Origin: CAYFZR01 sp964347835 [NCBI: uncultured archaeon] | Lineage (GTDB): Archaea; CAYFZR01 | DNA: 64,000 bases | NCBI GenBank assembly: GCA_964347835.1 | Contig: CAYFZR010000068.1 | Coordinates: 22,953 to 86,952, forward strand | Reading direction: 5' to 3' | The notes under the pieces: model-generated | What the model was told of the DNA's origin: nothing | The model's input: only the letters and a program-made list of their open reading frames with translations | The model's database searches: none | Program-made: the position numbers and the translations under genes | Shown here: positions 46,850 to 55,123 of the stretch, in pieces | Layout: the number at the start of each line of letters is the position of its first letter | Numbering within the stretch: position 1 is the first letter of the stretch

Positions 46850-47038
46850 TTACGTATTTGAGATAAAAAAAGGTTGTAGGGGGTTATGTCCGCCCACACC
46901 CGGAAATAATCCAGATGAAAATACAGTAACTGTTCCATCGGGGGCGATTTGATATATTTTGCCAGAAATAACGCCGCCAGCGTATAATCCAATAAATAAA
47001 GAGGCGAGATATATTTGTTCAATACTTAATTCATGCAA
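46850..47038 (-). pseudogene. Remnant of a beta-propeller (NHL/SMP-30-like) protein
   Basis: About 62 codons read IYLASLFIGLYAGGVISG then KIYQIAPDGTVTVFSSGL, which resembles one blade of a propeller of the Vgb/NHL type (GxIYxIxPDGTVTVFASGL). The expected following glycine-rich turn is garbled and the frame stops. It is too short to fold alone, so I read it as a decayed fragment of a longer exported protein. The rest of 46767-47091 shows nothing else. Confidence 0.4.
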
Positions 47039-47091
47039 GAAAATAGAAATACTATATTCTAAAAAATAGATTGTCTAGGATGTGTTAAATC

Positions 47092-47736
47092 ATGCCTAGT
47101 GTAATGATAGAAGGGCTCGTTATAATCTTTATAGCCATAGTATTTCTCCTCATCATTTATTATGAAAGATCCATCAGAAAACGTGATATCGGAGAACTTA
47201 AAAAATTGGAATCGAAGATTGGACTGAGATTTAATCAAGATGTTAGGGGGAGGCATCTCACGGGAAACTATAAAGGTAAAAACGTTGTTTTGAGCTATAT
47301 CGACATGGGTACGGGGAAGCGCTTCTTCCCTTACACCAATATACAGATTGAGATTAAAAAAGGCTTGTCATGTAACATAAAAATACGTAAAAAAGAGCCT
47401 TTAATTATTAACTCTGATTTTAAAATCGGAATTAGTAATTTTGACAATAATTTTTCAATCACATTTATAGAGACCGAATTTGATAAAAATGGTCTCCCAT
47501 TCATTTCAGAAAACAAAAAGATTTCGTGTATGGAAGAAATTAAAGATATTTTCGATATTGCCACGATTAAAAGGATGTCAGAATTAGATCTTTTAGCCTT
47601 TAAAATAGAGAATACAAAGATGCATCTTGAAATTAGCAGGCAGAATTACGATCAAACTTGGATCGCAAATACTCTTGACCTTTGTGTTGAACTTGCAGAG
47701 AAGATTGATAAAGTTAGTTTAGAATCCAAATCTTAA
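47092..47736 (+). CDS. Membrane-anchored protein of unknown function
   Basis: The 214-residue product has one N-terminal transmembrane helix (VIIFIAIVFLLIIYY) followed by a basic stretch and a soluble domain of mixed alpha/beta character (LTGNYKGKNVVLSYIDMGTG). The domain faintly resembles DUF3137-type cytosolic domains. No catalytic motif is visible. The 212 bp downstream hold only the promoter of the AbrB-like gene. Confidence 0.6.
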   Translation: MPSVMIEGLVIIFIAIVFLLIIYYERSIRKRDIGELKKLESKIGLRFNQDVRGRHLTGNYKGKNVVLSYIDMGTGKRFFPYTNIQIEIKKGLSCNIKIRKKEPLIINSDFKIGISNFDNNFSITFIETEFDKNGLPFISENKKISCMEEIKDIFDIATIKRMSELDLLAFKIENTKMHLEISRQNYDQTWIANTLDLCVELAEKIDKVSLESKS

Positions 47737-47914
47737 AAGCATCGTAGTTAAAAGTAATATTCATAAAGGGCTCAACGGACTTAAATTATATATTTCTGTC
47801 AAAGATATCACAACTTTCGAAGTTTAAGGTCCTCCATCATCATGTAAAATAACAAGTTTATAGATTGTAAAAGTTAAAATTTTAATTTACACCTTTCTGC
47901 TATCAAAGCATTAC

Positions 47915-47950
47915 CTATATATGCAATACACCAGATAATACAAGCTGTAT
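47915..47950 (+). promoter_or_regulatory. Promoter and operator of AbrB-like gene, copy 1
   Basis: The TATA element CTATATATG (47915-47923) lies about 26 bp before the ATG, predicting a leaderless message. A palindrome-like ATACAAGCTGTAT (47938-47950) overlaps the start codon, a likely autoregulatory site. The same arrangement recurs at 61713-61748 (CTATATAAG and ATACAAGTTGTAT). Confidence 0.55.
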
Positions 47951-48116
47951 GATATTCAAAACTAAGCTCTGGAAGAGAGGCCAGAACTCATACGCCACAA
48001 CCATACCCCATGTTGCCCTGCTCAACTTGGATCTTGAGAATCAGAAGTATAATGTCGTGTGGGATATCACGGATAAAGGGGTAAGGGTAAGCTTTGTTTT
48101 AAGGTCGGAAAGTTAA
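47949..48116 (+). CDS. AbrB/SpoVT-family small DNA-binding protein
   Basis: The 55-residue swapped-hairpin protein begins MIFKTKLWKRGQNSYATTIP, where the WKRGNSxATTIP pattern is the AbrB/MazE hallmark, and ends GVRVSFVLRSES. Such proteins are dimeric transcription regulators or antitoxins. Upstream of it is an intact promoter/operator; downstream is a small membrane-protein gene. A truncated paralog with 80% similar DNA is at 61747. Confidence 0.75.
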   Translation: MIFKTKLWKRGQNSYATTIPHVALLNLDLENQKYNVVWDITDKGVRVSFVLRSES

Positions 48117-48141
48117 TAAAGATTGAAATCAAAACGGACAC

Positions 48142-48471
48142 ATGCAAAAAAATAAGGAAATTTCTGATAAGATAGGCTTGATTGAATTTCTAAACGAAAA
48201 TTATGGGTCATATGTTGTATTTGGGGTCTTTATAGCAACAGCAGGTTATTTTGGTAGTTTTAATAATATATTCGCAACCCTTGCCTCAATTACTAGTTTA
48301 GGTATTGCGCTTTCTATTATATGGGCTATTGGTTTGATGATGCATAAACTTCATTGGCGGTTTAATAAAGATGCTAAAATTTTCTATAGTTTAATGTTCC
48401 TCATGTGGTTGTTCCTTCTCTTGTTCTTATCCCTTAGCTTTTTTTATTTTCATATTTCAACAAATCTATAG
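48142..48471 (+). CDS. Small membrane protein, possible partner of the AbrB-like gene
   Basis: The product has 109 residues with three transmembrane segments (YVVFGVFIATAGYF; ATLASITSLGIALSIIWAIGLM; SLMFLMWLFLLLFLSLSFFYF). No family is recognised. It starts 25 bp after the AbrB-like stop, so the two may form a regulator/membrane-protein pair. A membrane-acting toxin is conceivable but there is no direct evidence. Confidence 0.5.
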   Translation: MQKNKEISDKIGLIEFLNENYGSYVVFGVFIATAGYFGSFNNIFATLASITSLGIALSIIWAIGLMMHKLHWRFNKDAKIFYSLMFLMWLFLLLFLSLSFFYFHISTNL

Positions 48472-48581
48472 GGAGTTTGCGAATTAATACCTGTGAAGGC
48501 ATAGCACTCGCAGGCATTATTTCGCAGGAAGGTCTCAGATTTTTAGGATTGGCGAAAAAGGGACGAGGAAATTGTTCCTAA

Positions 48582-48623
48582 AAAGGTGTTAAGGTAAGGT
48601 TTGAAGTTAGGGATAAGGGTTAG
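48582..48623 (+). pseudogene. 3' remnant of an AbrB-like gene
   Basis: Fourteen codons read KGVKVRFEVRDKG then stop, closely matching the end of the AbrB-like protein at 47949 (KGVRVSFVLRSES). No intact 5' part is present; the preceding 100 bp are disrupted. It is followed by GTTAGGCACC, a tail seen after other copies. The rest of 48472-48737 shows nothing else. Confidence 0.5.
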
Positions 48624-48737
48624 GCACCTTGATACAGACTCTCAATATGTTGGATAATTAACATCACACTCTATCAATCGATATACTATTAACGGTTACA
48701 TTTATGAGCGGGAATAAAAATTAGTTCAGGGAAAATT

Positions 48738-49487
48738 ATGAAGATAACCATACTGGGAAGCGGATCTACACACGGCACGCCGAAGATAAACTGCCAGTGT
48801 AAAAATTGTCTTAGTGGTCTAAAACGCCTTAGATCTGGATTCATTGTTGAAACAGGCGATGAAAATATTCTTGTGGACCCTAATCCTGATATCCGTCTCC
48901 AGCTACTTGAATACCCCAAATTAATAAATGCGATAATCGTTACGCATATGCACTTTGATCATATTGGCGGTCTTGGAGATATTGTGGGAGAAAAAATACC
49001 TCTATACGCTACTAAAGATGTATTGGATCACTTGTTAAAGTATTTTGGATATATGATCAAAGAAAAGAGAATCGATCCAAAACCTATCAAAACGTTCCAG
49101 AAATTCAATTTAGGAGAGTTAGAGGTAAAATTTTTTCCTGTGATTCATACTTCTAGCCCCCTTACATCAGTAGGAATAAAATTATACGACGGAAGTGACT
49201 TTGTGTATACAGGCGATACTGGGTATAAATTAGGCGATGACATCTTATACACAATGAAAAAAGCTAATTTACTCCTGATAGAGGCTACATTCTATAAAGA
49301 ACATTTTCCAACTATCCATCTTCGCTTAGAAGATGCGATAAAACTTACTAAAAAATTAGATCCTGAAAAAGCAGTATTTACACATATAAGCCACAGAAAT
49401 CTCTCTCAAAATGAGTTAGAGGAATATATAAATCCTATTTTTGATAATGTTTTTATTGCTAGAGACTTTATGCAAATAGAGGTATAA
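48738..49487 (+). CDS. MBL-fold metallohydrolase (PhnP-like)
   Basis: The product has 249 residues. The beta-lactamase-fold metal motif THMHFDHIGG is intact, with VIHTSSP, YTGDTGY and the late His in HISHRN. The N-terminal NCQCKNC is a structural zinc site as in PhnP and PqqB, which act on cyclic phosphodiesters or related substrates. It heads the operon with dph2, 2 bp apart. The substrate is unknown. Confidence 0.85.
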   Translation: MKITILGSGSTHGTPKINCQCKNCLSGLKRLRSGFIVETGDENILVDPNPDIRLQLLEYPKLINAIIVTHMHFDHIGGLGDIVGEKIPLYATKDVLDHLLKYFGYMIKEKRIDPKPIKTFQKFNLGELEVKFFPVIHTSSPLTSVGIKLYDGSDFVYTGDTGYKLGDDILYTMKKANLLLIEATFYKEHFPTIHLRLEDAIKLTKKLDPEKAVFTHISHRNLSQNELEEYINPIFDNVFIARDFMQIEV

Positions 49488-49489
49488 TA

Positions 49490-50488
49490 ATGATTTCTGA
49501 TGAAGACGTTAAAAATATTTCTGAACTCTTAAACAACTATAGATCGATTTTCCTCCAACTGCCAGAAGGCTTAAAAAGAAAAGGACCCGAAATAGCGAAA
49601 AAATTAGCTAGTTTAGGAAAAGAAGTTGTAATATCAGGAGATGCCTGCTATGGCGCATGTGACTTGAAGATTCACGAGGCAAAAATGCTTGGCGTTGATG
49701 TCATTTTGCATATCGGACATGCTGACATGGGGTTCAATTATGAAATGCCCGTAATTTTCTATGACTTAGATATCAAATTGGATGATGAAATTGCTGAAAT
49801 AATCAAAAATAAAATAAGAGAACTAAACGTAAAAAATGTTGGACTCGTGTCAAATGTTCAGCACGTTAGATCTCTTCCCTCTATAAAGAAAAAATTAGAA
49901 GATGAAAGTATAATTGTTCTTATACCAAGTGCGAAAGGGCATAAAAAGATAGTCTACGATGGTCAAATACTGGGGTGCTATTACAAACACCTGAAAAAAA
50001 TTTTGGATAAAGTAGATTGCGTATTCTATGTCGGTACAGGAAACTTCCATCCCCTCGGAGTTTCACTATCAACTGAAAAGCCAGTATACTCAATTGACCC
50101 TTACACATCAAAGATTACACATATGGAGGAGTTAAAAGATAAAATACTGAGGCGAAGATGGGCTAGAATTGTAAAAGCCATGGATGCTCGCTCATTTGGT
50201 GTTATAGTTAGTAGCAAGGAAGGACAATTTCGCCTTGAATATGCAAAAAATATATGTAAAAGGTTAAATAGTGAAGGTAAAGACGCATTCGTCATAGTTA
50301 TGGATGATATCAAAAACTCTAGACTAATATTTGATTTAGACGCTTATGTGATAGTTGCGTGTCCTAGAATTGTAATCGACGACGCTGAAACCTTCAAATA
50401 CCCTGTTTTAAGTCCAATAGAATTGGAAATTTCATTGAATAAAGACAAATGGAATGAATACCGTTTTGATACGATAAATGAATCTTGA
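49490..50488 (+). CDS. dph2: Dph2, diphthamide biosynthesis radical enzyme
   Basis: The 332-residue enzyme starts diphthamide formation on elongation factor 2 using a [4Fe-4S] cluster held by three Cys from three domains: GDACYGACD near residue 60, a middle-domain Cys in the KVDCVFYVGTGNFHP region, and VACPRIVIDDAE near 289. The archaeal enzyme is a homodimer of this single protein. Confidence 0.93.
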   Translation: MISDEDVKNISELLNNYRSIFLQLPEGLKRKGPEIAKKLASLGKEVVISGDACYGACDLKIHEAKMLGVDVILHIGHADMGFNYEMPVIFYDLDIKLDDEIAEIIKNKIRELNVKNVGLVSNVQHVRSLPSIKKKLEDESIIVLIPSAKGHKKIVYDGQILGCYYKHLKKILDKVDCVFYVGTGNFHPLGVSLSTEKPVYSIDPYTSKITHMEELKDKILRRRWARIVKAMDARSFGVIVSSKEGQFRLEYAKNICKRLNSEGKDAFVIVMDDIKNSRLIFDLDAYVIVACPRIVIDDAETFKYPVLSPIELEISLNKDKWNEYRFDTINES

Positions 50489-50634
50489 TATATTCTATTC
50501 GAAAAGTCGAGAAGTTTATAAATAGATACGTAGAAGAGTTAGGTGGAGAGATTACACGGTCTATTTCGTGAGAATTTCCTATCCCGTAAAGGTTTTCGTT
50601 TCAAAAAAAGGCGTATACTGGTTGAGGTGTAAGT

Positions 50635-51213
50635 ATGAAAATTAAAAGTGGTGATTTCGTTGTTCCTGGAGATGTACTGGGAGTATCGGAAGAATTTATT
50701 TCTGGAGAAGGTACCTACGAGGAGAAAGGAAAAGTTTTGGCATCAATGACAGGTATAGTTTTGATAGATTTTAAAGAAAAAGTAATTTCCATATTCCCAA
50801 AAACAAATACTCCTCCCATATTGAAAGAAAAGGATGTTGTCATAGGCAAAGCAATAGAAATTAGAGACCAACTAGCCCTAGTGGACGTATCTAGGCTTAA
50901 AGGTAGGGAGGACAGAGAAATTCCTGTGCCTACCCTCGCAGGGATACATATCTCTCAAGTAAAGGATGCATATGTTAATACTTTGATAGAAGAATTTAGG
51001 CCTGGCGACATAATTAGTGCTAGTGTGATTAATGCTGGAAAATTGCCCCTCCAGTTATCTACGGTTCAAGATAACTTAGGAGTAATAAAGGCATATTGCT
51101 CCAAATGTAAGGTTCCCATGATTAAAAAGGATAAAAGATCTCTAGTATGCCCTCAATGTAAAAATATTGAAACTAGGAAAATGTCTACGCTCTACGGGAA
51201 GGGACTATTATAA
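50635..51213 (+). CDS. csl4: Csl4, exosome cap subunit
   Basis: The product has 192 residues. An N-terminal domain (VVPGDVLGVSEEFISGEGTYEE) is followed by an S1-type RNA-binding domain (GDIISASVINAG) and a C-terminal zinc ribbon CSKCK...CPQCK. It caps the archaeal RNA exosome. A 146-bp gap with its own AT-rich promoter region separates it from dph2. It shares one base with the DUF2067 gene. Confidence 0.93.
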   Translation: MKIKSGDFVVPGDVLGVSEEFISGEGTYEEKGKVLASMTGIVLIDFKEKVISIFPKTNTPPILKEKDVVIGKAIEIRDQLALVDVSRLKGREDREIPVPTLAGIHISQVKDAYVNTLIEEFRPGDIISASVINAGKLPLQLSTVQDNLGVIKAYCSKCKVPMIKKDKRSLVCPQCKNIETRKMSTLYGKGLL

Positions 51214-51818
51214 TGCACAAGAGAATAATCGGAATTAATGTAGATGAAGAAGAGAGGATAAATTTGGTAAAGGCTTTGAGCAGATTAGAAGAATTAAACA
51301 TGAAAATCGATTCAAAGCCAGGAGAAATTAGAATAAAACTTTATGGAGATAAGGATCAACTGAGACAGGCTTCATATTTGATCAAAGAAATTGTTAAAGA
51401 TGTAAGGAAAAAGAACATTCCAGACAGAAATGGATTTTATACATACAAATGGAATGATATAAGTAGAGAGTGTAAAAAGACGGTCTCCCCAAAATTAGTA
51501 ACGGAAATTTTAAGGCGTCTTGGTCATTTTGCCTCATCTAATGGAAATATATTAAAGAGTAATGTCTCTGAAGACGATCTTATAGATTTATGCATTGACC
51601 TGTCATATCTAATAGAAGAAAGTTCTAGAATCTCTTCTTCAAAACCATTAGCAGAAATATTGGCAGAGATATCATTTTTCACAGAATACGATCCTTACTA
51701 TGTTGCCATGACTGGTGCGAAAATCGGTGTGTTAAGGGTTCTTGGAGAGGATAGATTCGAGTTGGCAACAGATAAAGAAAATATGATTCAACGGATTATG
51801 GAGACTTTAGGAGGTTGA
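51213..51818 (+). CDS. DUF2067 family protein
   Basis: The product has 201 residues. It begins KRIIGINVDEEERINLVKALSRL and has mostly helical content after residue 60. It sits between csl4 and rpoL, the usual archaeal neighbourhood for DUF2067, which hints at RNA or transcription work. No enzyme motif is seen. Confidence 0.75.
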   Translation: MHKRIIGINVDEEERINLVKALSRLEELNMKIDSKPGEIRIKLYGDKDQLRQASYLIKEIVKDVRKKNIPDRNGFYTYKWNDISRECKKTVSPKLVTEILRRLGHFASSNGNILKSNVSEDDLIDLCIDLSYLIEESSRISSSKPLAEILAEISFFTEYDPYYVAMTGAKIGVLRVLGEDRFELATDKENMIQRIMETLGG

Positions 51819-51822
51819 AGGG

Positions 51823-52104
51823 ATGGAGATTAAAATATTAGCCACGGAGGAAAATATGCTTGAGATCGAGATCTTAGGTGAAGACCATACATTTTGCAAT
51901 TCATTGAAAACGGAATTATTTGAGGATGAAAACGTAGTATCTTCTGCTTATGTAATAGAGAGGCCTCTTCTCAGCAATCCAAAAATATATGTAATTACCG
52001 ATGGTAAAAAGGATCCAAAACAGGCGCTCAAGGAGGCTGCAGAAAGATTACGTCAAAAATTTCAGACCTTCAGAAAAGAATTCTCGAAATCTCTCCAGGA
52101 TTAG
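51823..52104 (+). CDS. rpoL: RpoL, RNA polymerase subunit L (Rpb11-like)
   Basis: The 93-residue subunit has the signature LEIEILGEDHTFCNSLKTELFED, ending with the helix EAAERLRQKFQTFRKEF. It dimerises with RpoD (Rpb3-like) in polymerase assembly. It lies 4 bp after DUF2067 with GGAGGTTGAAGGG upstream. Its last codons overlap the next gene in another frame. Confidence 0.95.
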   Translation: MEIKILATEENMLEIEILGEDHTFCNSLKTELFEDENVVSSAYVIERPLLSNPKIYVITDGKKDPKQALKEAAERLRQKFQTFRKEFSKSLQD

Positions 52105-52496
52105 ATTTAAGGGTACTCCTCAAAGAAAGTGGATGGGCAAGGCTTGGAGACAGTCTCGTCAACTTTATCTATTCCCTTTCCTATTCAAAAGCCTTCAAAA
52201 AACCCGGAGGAAAAAAAGTTTCGGACAAAATTTTAAAAACAGCTTGTATTGCCTCAGGTATTCGTGATTTTTTTCCTTCTCGCCTAGATAGAGGAGAAAT
52301 AGGTGATATCGTAGAATCATTAATATTGTACGCTTGGTTAAAGGATAAAGTTACCATCGAAACGTGTGTGGAGGTTTTAGAATCTTCCCTTAAAAGACTT
52401 GAGATGAACAAAGAAGAAGATAGAGCAATAGATGGATTTACGGCTTTATTAAATTTAATTAAAGAGGAAATATGTGATGAGTTGGAAGAACTCTAA
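52080..52496 (+). CDS. Ribonuclease III-like archaeal protein, apparent non-ATG start
   Basis: The frame codes for about 130-138 residues with the archaeal mini-RNase III-like pattern LRVLLKESGWARLGDSLVNFIYSL then FPSRLDRGEIGDIVESLILYAWLK. After the in-frame stop at 52005 there is no ATG, GTG or TTG before the homologous region begins. Candidate initiators are ATT at 52047, 52059 or 52080, or ATC at 52089; I mark 52080. Translation may be coupled to rpoL, which it overlaps. Its end overlaps the convergent gene by 4 bp. Confidence 0.75.
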   Translation: MLEISPGLDLRVLLKESGWARLGDSLVNFIYSLSYSKAFKKPGGKKVSDKILKTACIASGIRDFFPSRLDRGEIGDIVESLILYAWLKDKVTIETCVEVLESSLKRLEMNKEEDRAIDGFTALLNLIKEEICDELEEL

Positions 52497-53770
52497 GAAC
52501 AGTTTATTTTCTTTTTATCCTTAGTATTTTTAGGAATAAATAATTGAATTAGATACTTATCTACCTCTGTTGTCAACTTATCTTTAGGAACTCTTAAATG
52601 AAGTAAGGTAATTTTATCGGAAATTAGATTATTTATTGTTGTAGAGGCTATGGCGGTTACGTTCCCCTTAGCATCGTAGAAAGTGCCAACCCCCTTAACC
52701 ATATCTAAATCCAAATCTCCTTTATTCTTTACAACGACTTCAACTTGATAATGCTGGTCCGTTGTTTTCATATTTTTTTTGAGGATTTCTACGTTGTTGT
52801 ATGGTTTCTCCCTTGTGGTCATAAAATCAACGTCGATGTCGCAACTTGTGATCTTGAAAGGCGAGGATCCAATCTTAATTTCGAAGGGATACTTCATTTT
52901 CGGAGAGATAATGTCACTGGTTTTAAAATAGCCCTTATCTATTAGATTTCCCTCTTCATCACGGAAGGAGGCATGAACTCTCATGAAACCGATGTTCATA
53001 TTTCCTACATTCTCAACTTCTCCTACCACAAAAAATCCTTTATTGTTTAGAGTATGGTTAGTTTCTACACTTGCAACTTGAGGATGGAGATATTCAGGCA
53101 ATTTAATATTGATTGGAACATTAAAATCATATATAGAGGTGATTTTACTTGAATCGAGAATTCCTGTCCTAACTTTTATCTTGGCTTCTACCACATTTTT
53201 AAGAGGCAAATTAGTTTTCTTTGATATCCAAACCCTAACCATTTTCTCAACATCTTCTTGTGTGTCTTTTGGAATAATCTTCAGAACCCAGCAATCTTCT
53301 CCATTTATGCTATCGGTGCCGATGAAATTTACTTTTGCGTTTTCTTTTGACCCTAATAGTTCCTCAAGTTTGGCATCCCTGCTCCAATAATCGAGTTTAG
53401 CCTCTGTCTTTGTCCATTTATTTTTGTAAAGATATTCGATATTCCCAAAAATATAGGCCTCTGATCTTTGGCCGTTTAGTTGAACTACGTGATGAGCCTT
53501 TTCGGATTTAAAATCTACCTCAAAATGACCAGCAATCTTAGTGGTTTTTCCTAAAGATATACTCGTGACTTCATAATATTTGCATGAGTGCAAATCAGTC
53601 ACAGTTTCTACTGCATTAGCCCAAACTGCCTCAGCTTTGTCTTGGATTGTCTGGGGATCTTTGATCTCTAAGATATTGTTCAAACGTTCCGGGCTATACT
53701 TCCCTTTGAATATTTGATACAACTCTTCATTTGTTAATTCCAATTCATCTAATACAAGTCCGTTGAGCAT
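52493..53770 (-). CDS. LolA-like plus FxLYD-domain protein
   Basis: The protein has about 425 residues. The N-terminal 210 look like a lipoprotein-carrier (LolA/MucB-like) beta fold (YYEVTSISLGKTTKIAGHFEVDFK; DSINGEDCWVLKIIPK). Two FxLYD-like beta domains follow (NKGFFVVGEVENVGNMNIGF; YQVEVVVKNKGDLDLDMV). Relatives are usually exported, but starting at the ATG after GGAGGGGGGCAAT there is no signal peptide. The upstream extension to 53899 is basic and also not a clean signal. Confidence 0.65.
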   Translation of the reverse strand: MLNGLVLDELELTNEELYQIFKGKYSPERLNNILEIKDPQTIQDKAEAVWANAVETVTDLHSCKYYEVTSISLGKTTKIAGHFEVDFKSEKAHHVVQLNGQRSEAYIFGNIEYLYKNKWTKTEAKLDYWSRDAKLEELLGSKENAKVNFIGTDSINGEDCWVLKIIPKDTQEDVEKMVRVWISKKTNLPLKNVVEAKIKVRTGILDSSKITSIYDFNVPINIKLPEYLHPQVASVETNHTLNNKGFFVVGEVENVGNMNIGFMRVHASFRDEEGNLIDKGYFKTSDIISPKMKYPFEIKIGSSPFKITSCDIDVDFMTTREKPYNNVEILKKNMKTTDQHYQVEVVVKNKGDLDLDMVKGVGTFYDAKGNVTAIASTTINNLISDKITLLHLRVPKDKLTTEVDKYLIQLFIPKNTKDKKKINCS

Positions 53771-53959
53771 ATTGCCCCCCTCCGAACACTTATTTTTTAG
53801 AATAACAAGTATATAAATATGTTTAAGACGTTTGTCAGACGTTCTCAATTTTTTGATAAAAAAATGGATCGTGGCTCGTTCCAAAGACCACCCAGACATG
53901 AAATCGGGGTCGTAGAGCAGGTATGTTAAAAATATTTTAAATCCAAAAATTAATTTCGT
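53771..53959. other. Gene-poor stretch with one hairpin
   Basis: This is AT-rich upstream DNA of the LolA/FxLYD gene. It holds an imperfect repeat (AGACGTTTGTCAGACGTT, near 53825), a YGGCT-family hairpin at 53865-53883, and a TATA-like AATATTTTAAAT near 53933. I see no open frame with coding character here. Confidence 0.5.
53865..53883 (+). repeat. YGGCT-family hairpin, diverged copy
   Basis: The stem TGGATCG / CGTTCCA encloses loop TGGCT, with one T-T mismatch in the middle of the stem. The loop and closing CG pairs are the same as at 31244, 31263 and 46255. Unlike those, it lies upstream of a gene rather than after an operon. Confidence 0.55.
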
Positions 53960-54085
53960 ATTGCTTACGAATATAGAAGTGGTACTTTTAGTAAGTTATT
54001 CGCACTTTTAGGTTGTGGATTCTTGGTTGCAGGTCTCATGTACCAATTAGCAGTACAAACGGCAATCTACCCCCTTCTAAAATAA
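53960..54085 (+). CDS. Possible small membrane peptide, non-ATG start
   Basis: An open frame of 41 codons ends in LFALLGCGFLVAGLMYQLAV and TAIYPLLK, a convincing single membrane helix. The first usable codon is ATT at 53960, about 25 bp after the TATA-like AATATTTTAAAT, which would suit a leaderless message. No ATG, GTG or TTG is in frame before the helix. It could equally be the 3' remnant of a larger gene. It overlaps the end of the convergent DUF192 gene by 9 bp. Confidence 0.3.
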   Translation: MAYEYRSGTFSKLFALLGCGFLVAGLMYQLAVQTAIYPLLK

Positions 54086-54799
54086 CTCATGGACCTCTTT
54101 AGAGATAATACTTTCTTCGTATCCTTTCATCTCTTTTAATTTCTTTATTACCGGGAGTGTTCTCTTCACTCTAACTACTAAAGAATGATCGTCCTTCATA
54201 AACTTCATCTTGCCCTCGCTAATCTCAATATCGTCTCCGAACATCTCTTCTAGGGCGTCGATAACAAAATATTTATCAGGACCGCCTACGTGTAAGCCGC
54301 CAGTATTTGGATTATAGAAAACCTCTGATTTCAATTTCATAGAGATAATGGAATTTCTCACCACATACGTCAATGCTTTCGTGGCATTTTTTCTCGATTG
54401 GACCTTTAAAGTCAGGGCAGAGCTAAAATCTGCCTCTTCTAATGAAATTACATCTCCTAGCTCTGTATTCGTGGCGGCAAGAATTCCCGAAGGTAATTCT
54501 ATCACGTATCTGGCATTGTTTTTAGGAAAGTATAGTCTCCAAGGTCTCAAACCTTCAACAACCTCTTTTACGATGTTTTGAGAATCCATAAAAATTAAAT
54601 CTATCGGAAACCTCATGAAAAATGTATGAACGCTTGCATCCCATTTTCTCTCTTTTTTCAGGTCAATAATCAGTCCAGAGCCATCTTTTAACTCAGGTTT
54701 CAACATAAGTCCTTTAAATCTTGAGAAAAAATTATTTGCTACTTTAGCAGTATGAGCGAGAACCATGGATTTCGTATTGTTTACGATGGAGTAATGCAT
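54077..54799 (-). CDS. DUF192 protein with extra C-terminal domain
   Basis: The product has 240 residues. Residues 1-125 are a DUF192 (UPF0127) domain (FKGLMLKPEL, HTFFMRFPIDLIFMD, VVEGLRPWRLYFP, VIELPSG). Most DUF192 proteins end there. This one adds about 110 residues (EVFYNPNTGGLHVGGPDKYF, then EGKMKFMKDDHSLVVRVKRTL) not assigned to a family. ATG 54799 is preferred over GTG 54805. No signal peptide is seen. Confidence 0.75.
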   Translation of the reverse strand: MHYSIVNNTKSMVLAHTAKVANNFFSRFKGLMLKPELKDGSGLIIDLKKERKWDASVHTFFMRFPIDLIFMDSQNIVKEVVEGLRPWRLYFPKNNARYVIELPSGILAATNTELGDVISLEEADFSSALTLKVQSRKNATKALTYVVRNSIISMKLKSEVFYNPNTGGLHVGGPDKYFVIDALEEMFGDDIEISEGKMKFMKDDHSLVVRVKRTLPVIKKLKEMKGYEESIISKEVHELF

Positions 54800-55123
54800 A
54801 TTCACTAATATATGTTGGAAGTATTTTATATAGATTTTATATGCGCTGTACCAATCTTTCGGAAGATTACTCTCTTTATAAATATAAAAGAACTAACATG
54901 GCCGTAAACAGAATTTAATATACTTAGTAGAGATTTCAGAAAAGGTTGTAATAATTAGCATAAACACGGCAGGTTCTTAAGAAAAAAACGATTACTTATA
55001 GCTATGTATAACCGGATCCATAACTCCATCAGGAACTAACCTGGGATGGATACGGTGACCCTTACGCAGTTAAACTCTCGAAAGTATAAATTGAATATGG
55101 TAAATAAATAAATTCTAGATAAA
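54800..55123. other. Intergenic region without a recognisable gene
   Basis: This holds AT-rich divergent promoters for the DUF192 gene and the gene at 55124. A GC-richer island near 55010-55080 contains a 16-codon open stretch (TWDGYGDPYAVKLSKV then stop) that may be the scrap of a lost gene, but it is too short to call. Confidence 0.4.

Noticed and set aside
55021-55089. Open stretch ending TWDGYGDPYAVKLSKV as a gene fragment
   Set aside because: Only 21 codons between stops and no recognisable domain; mentioned only within the intergenic note.
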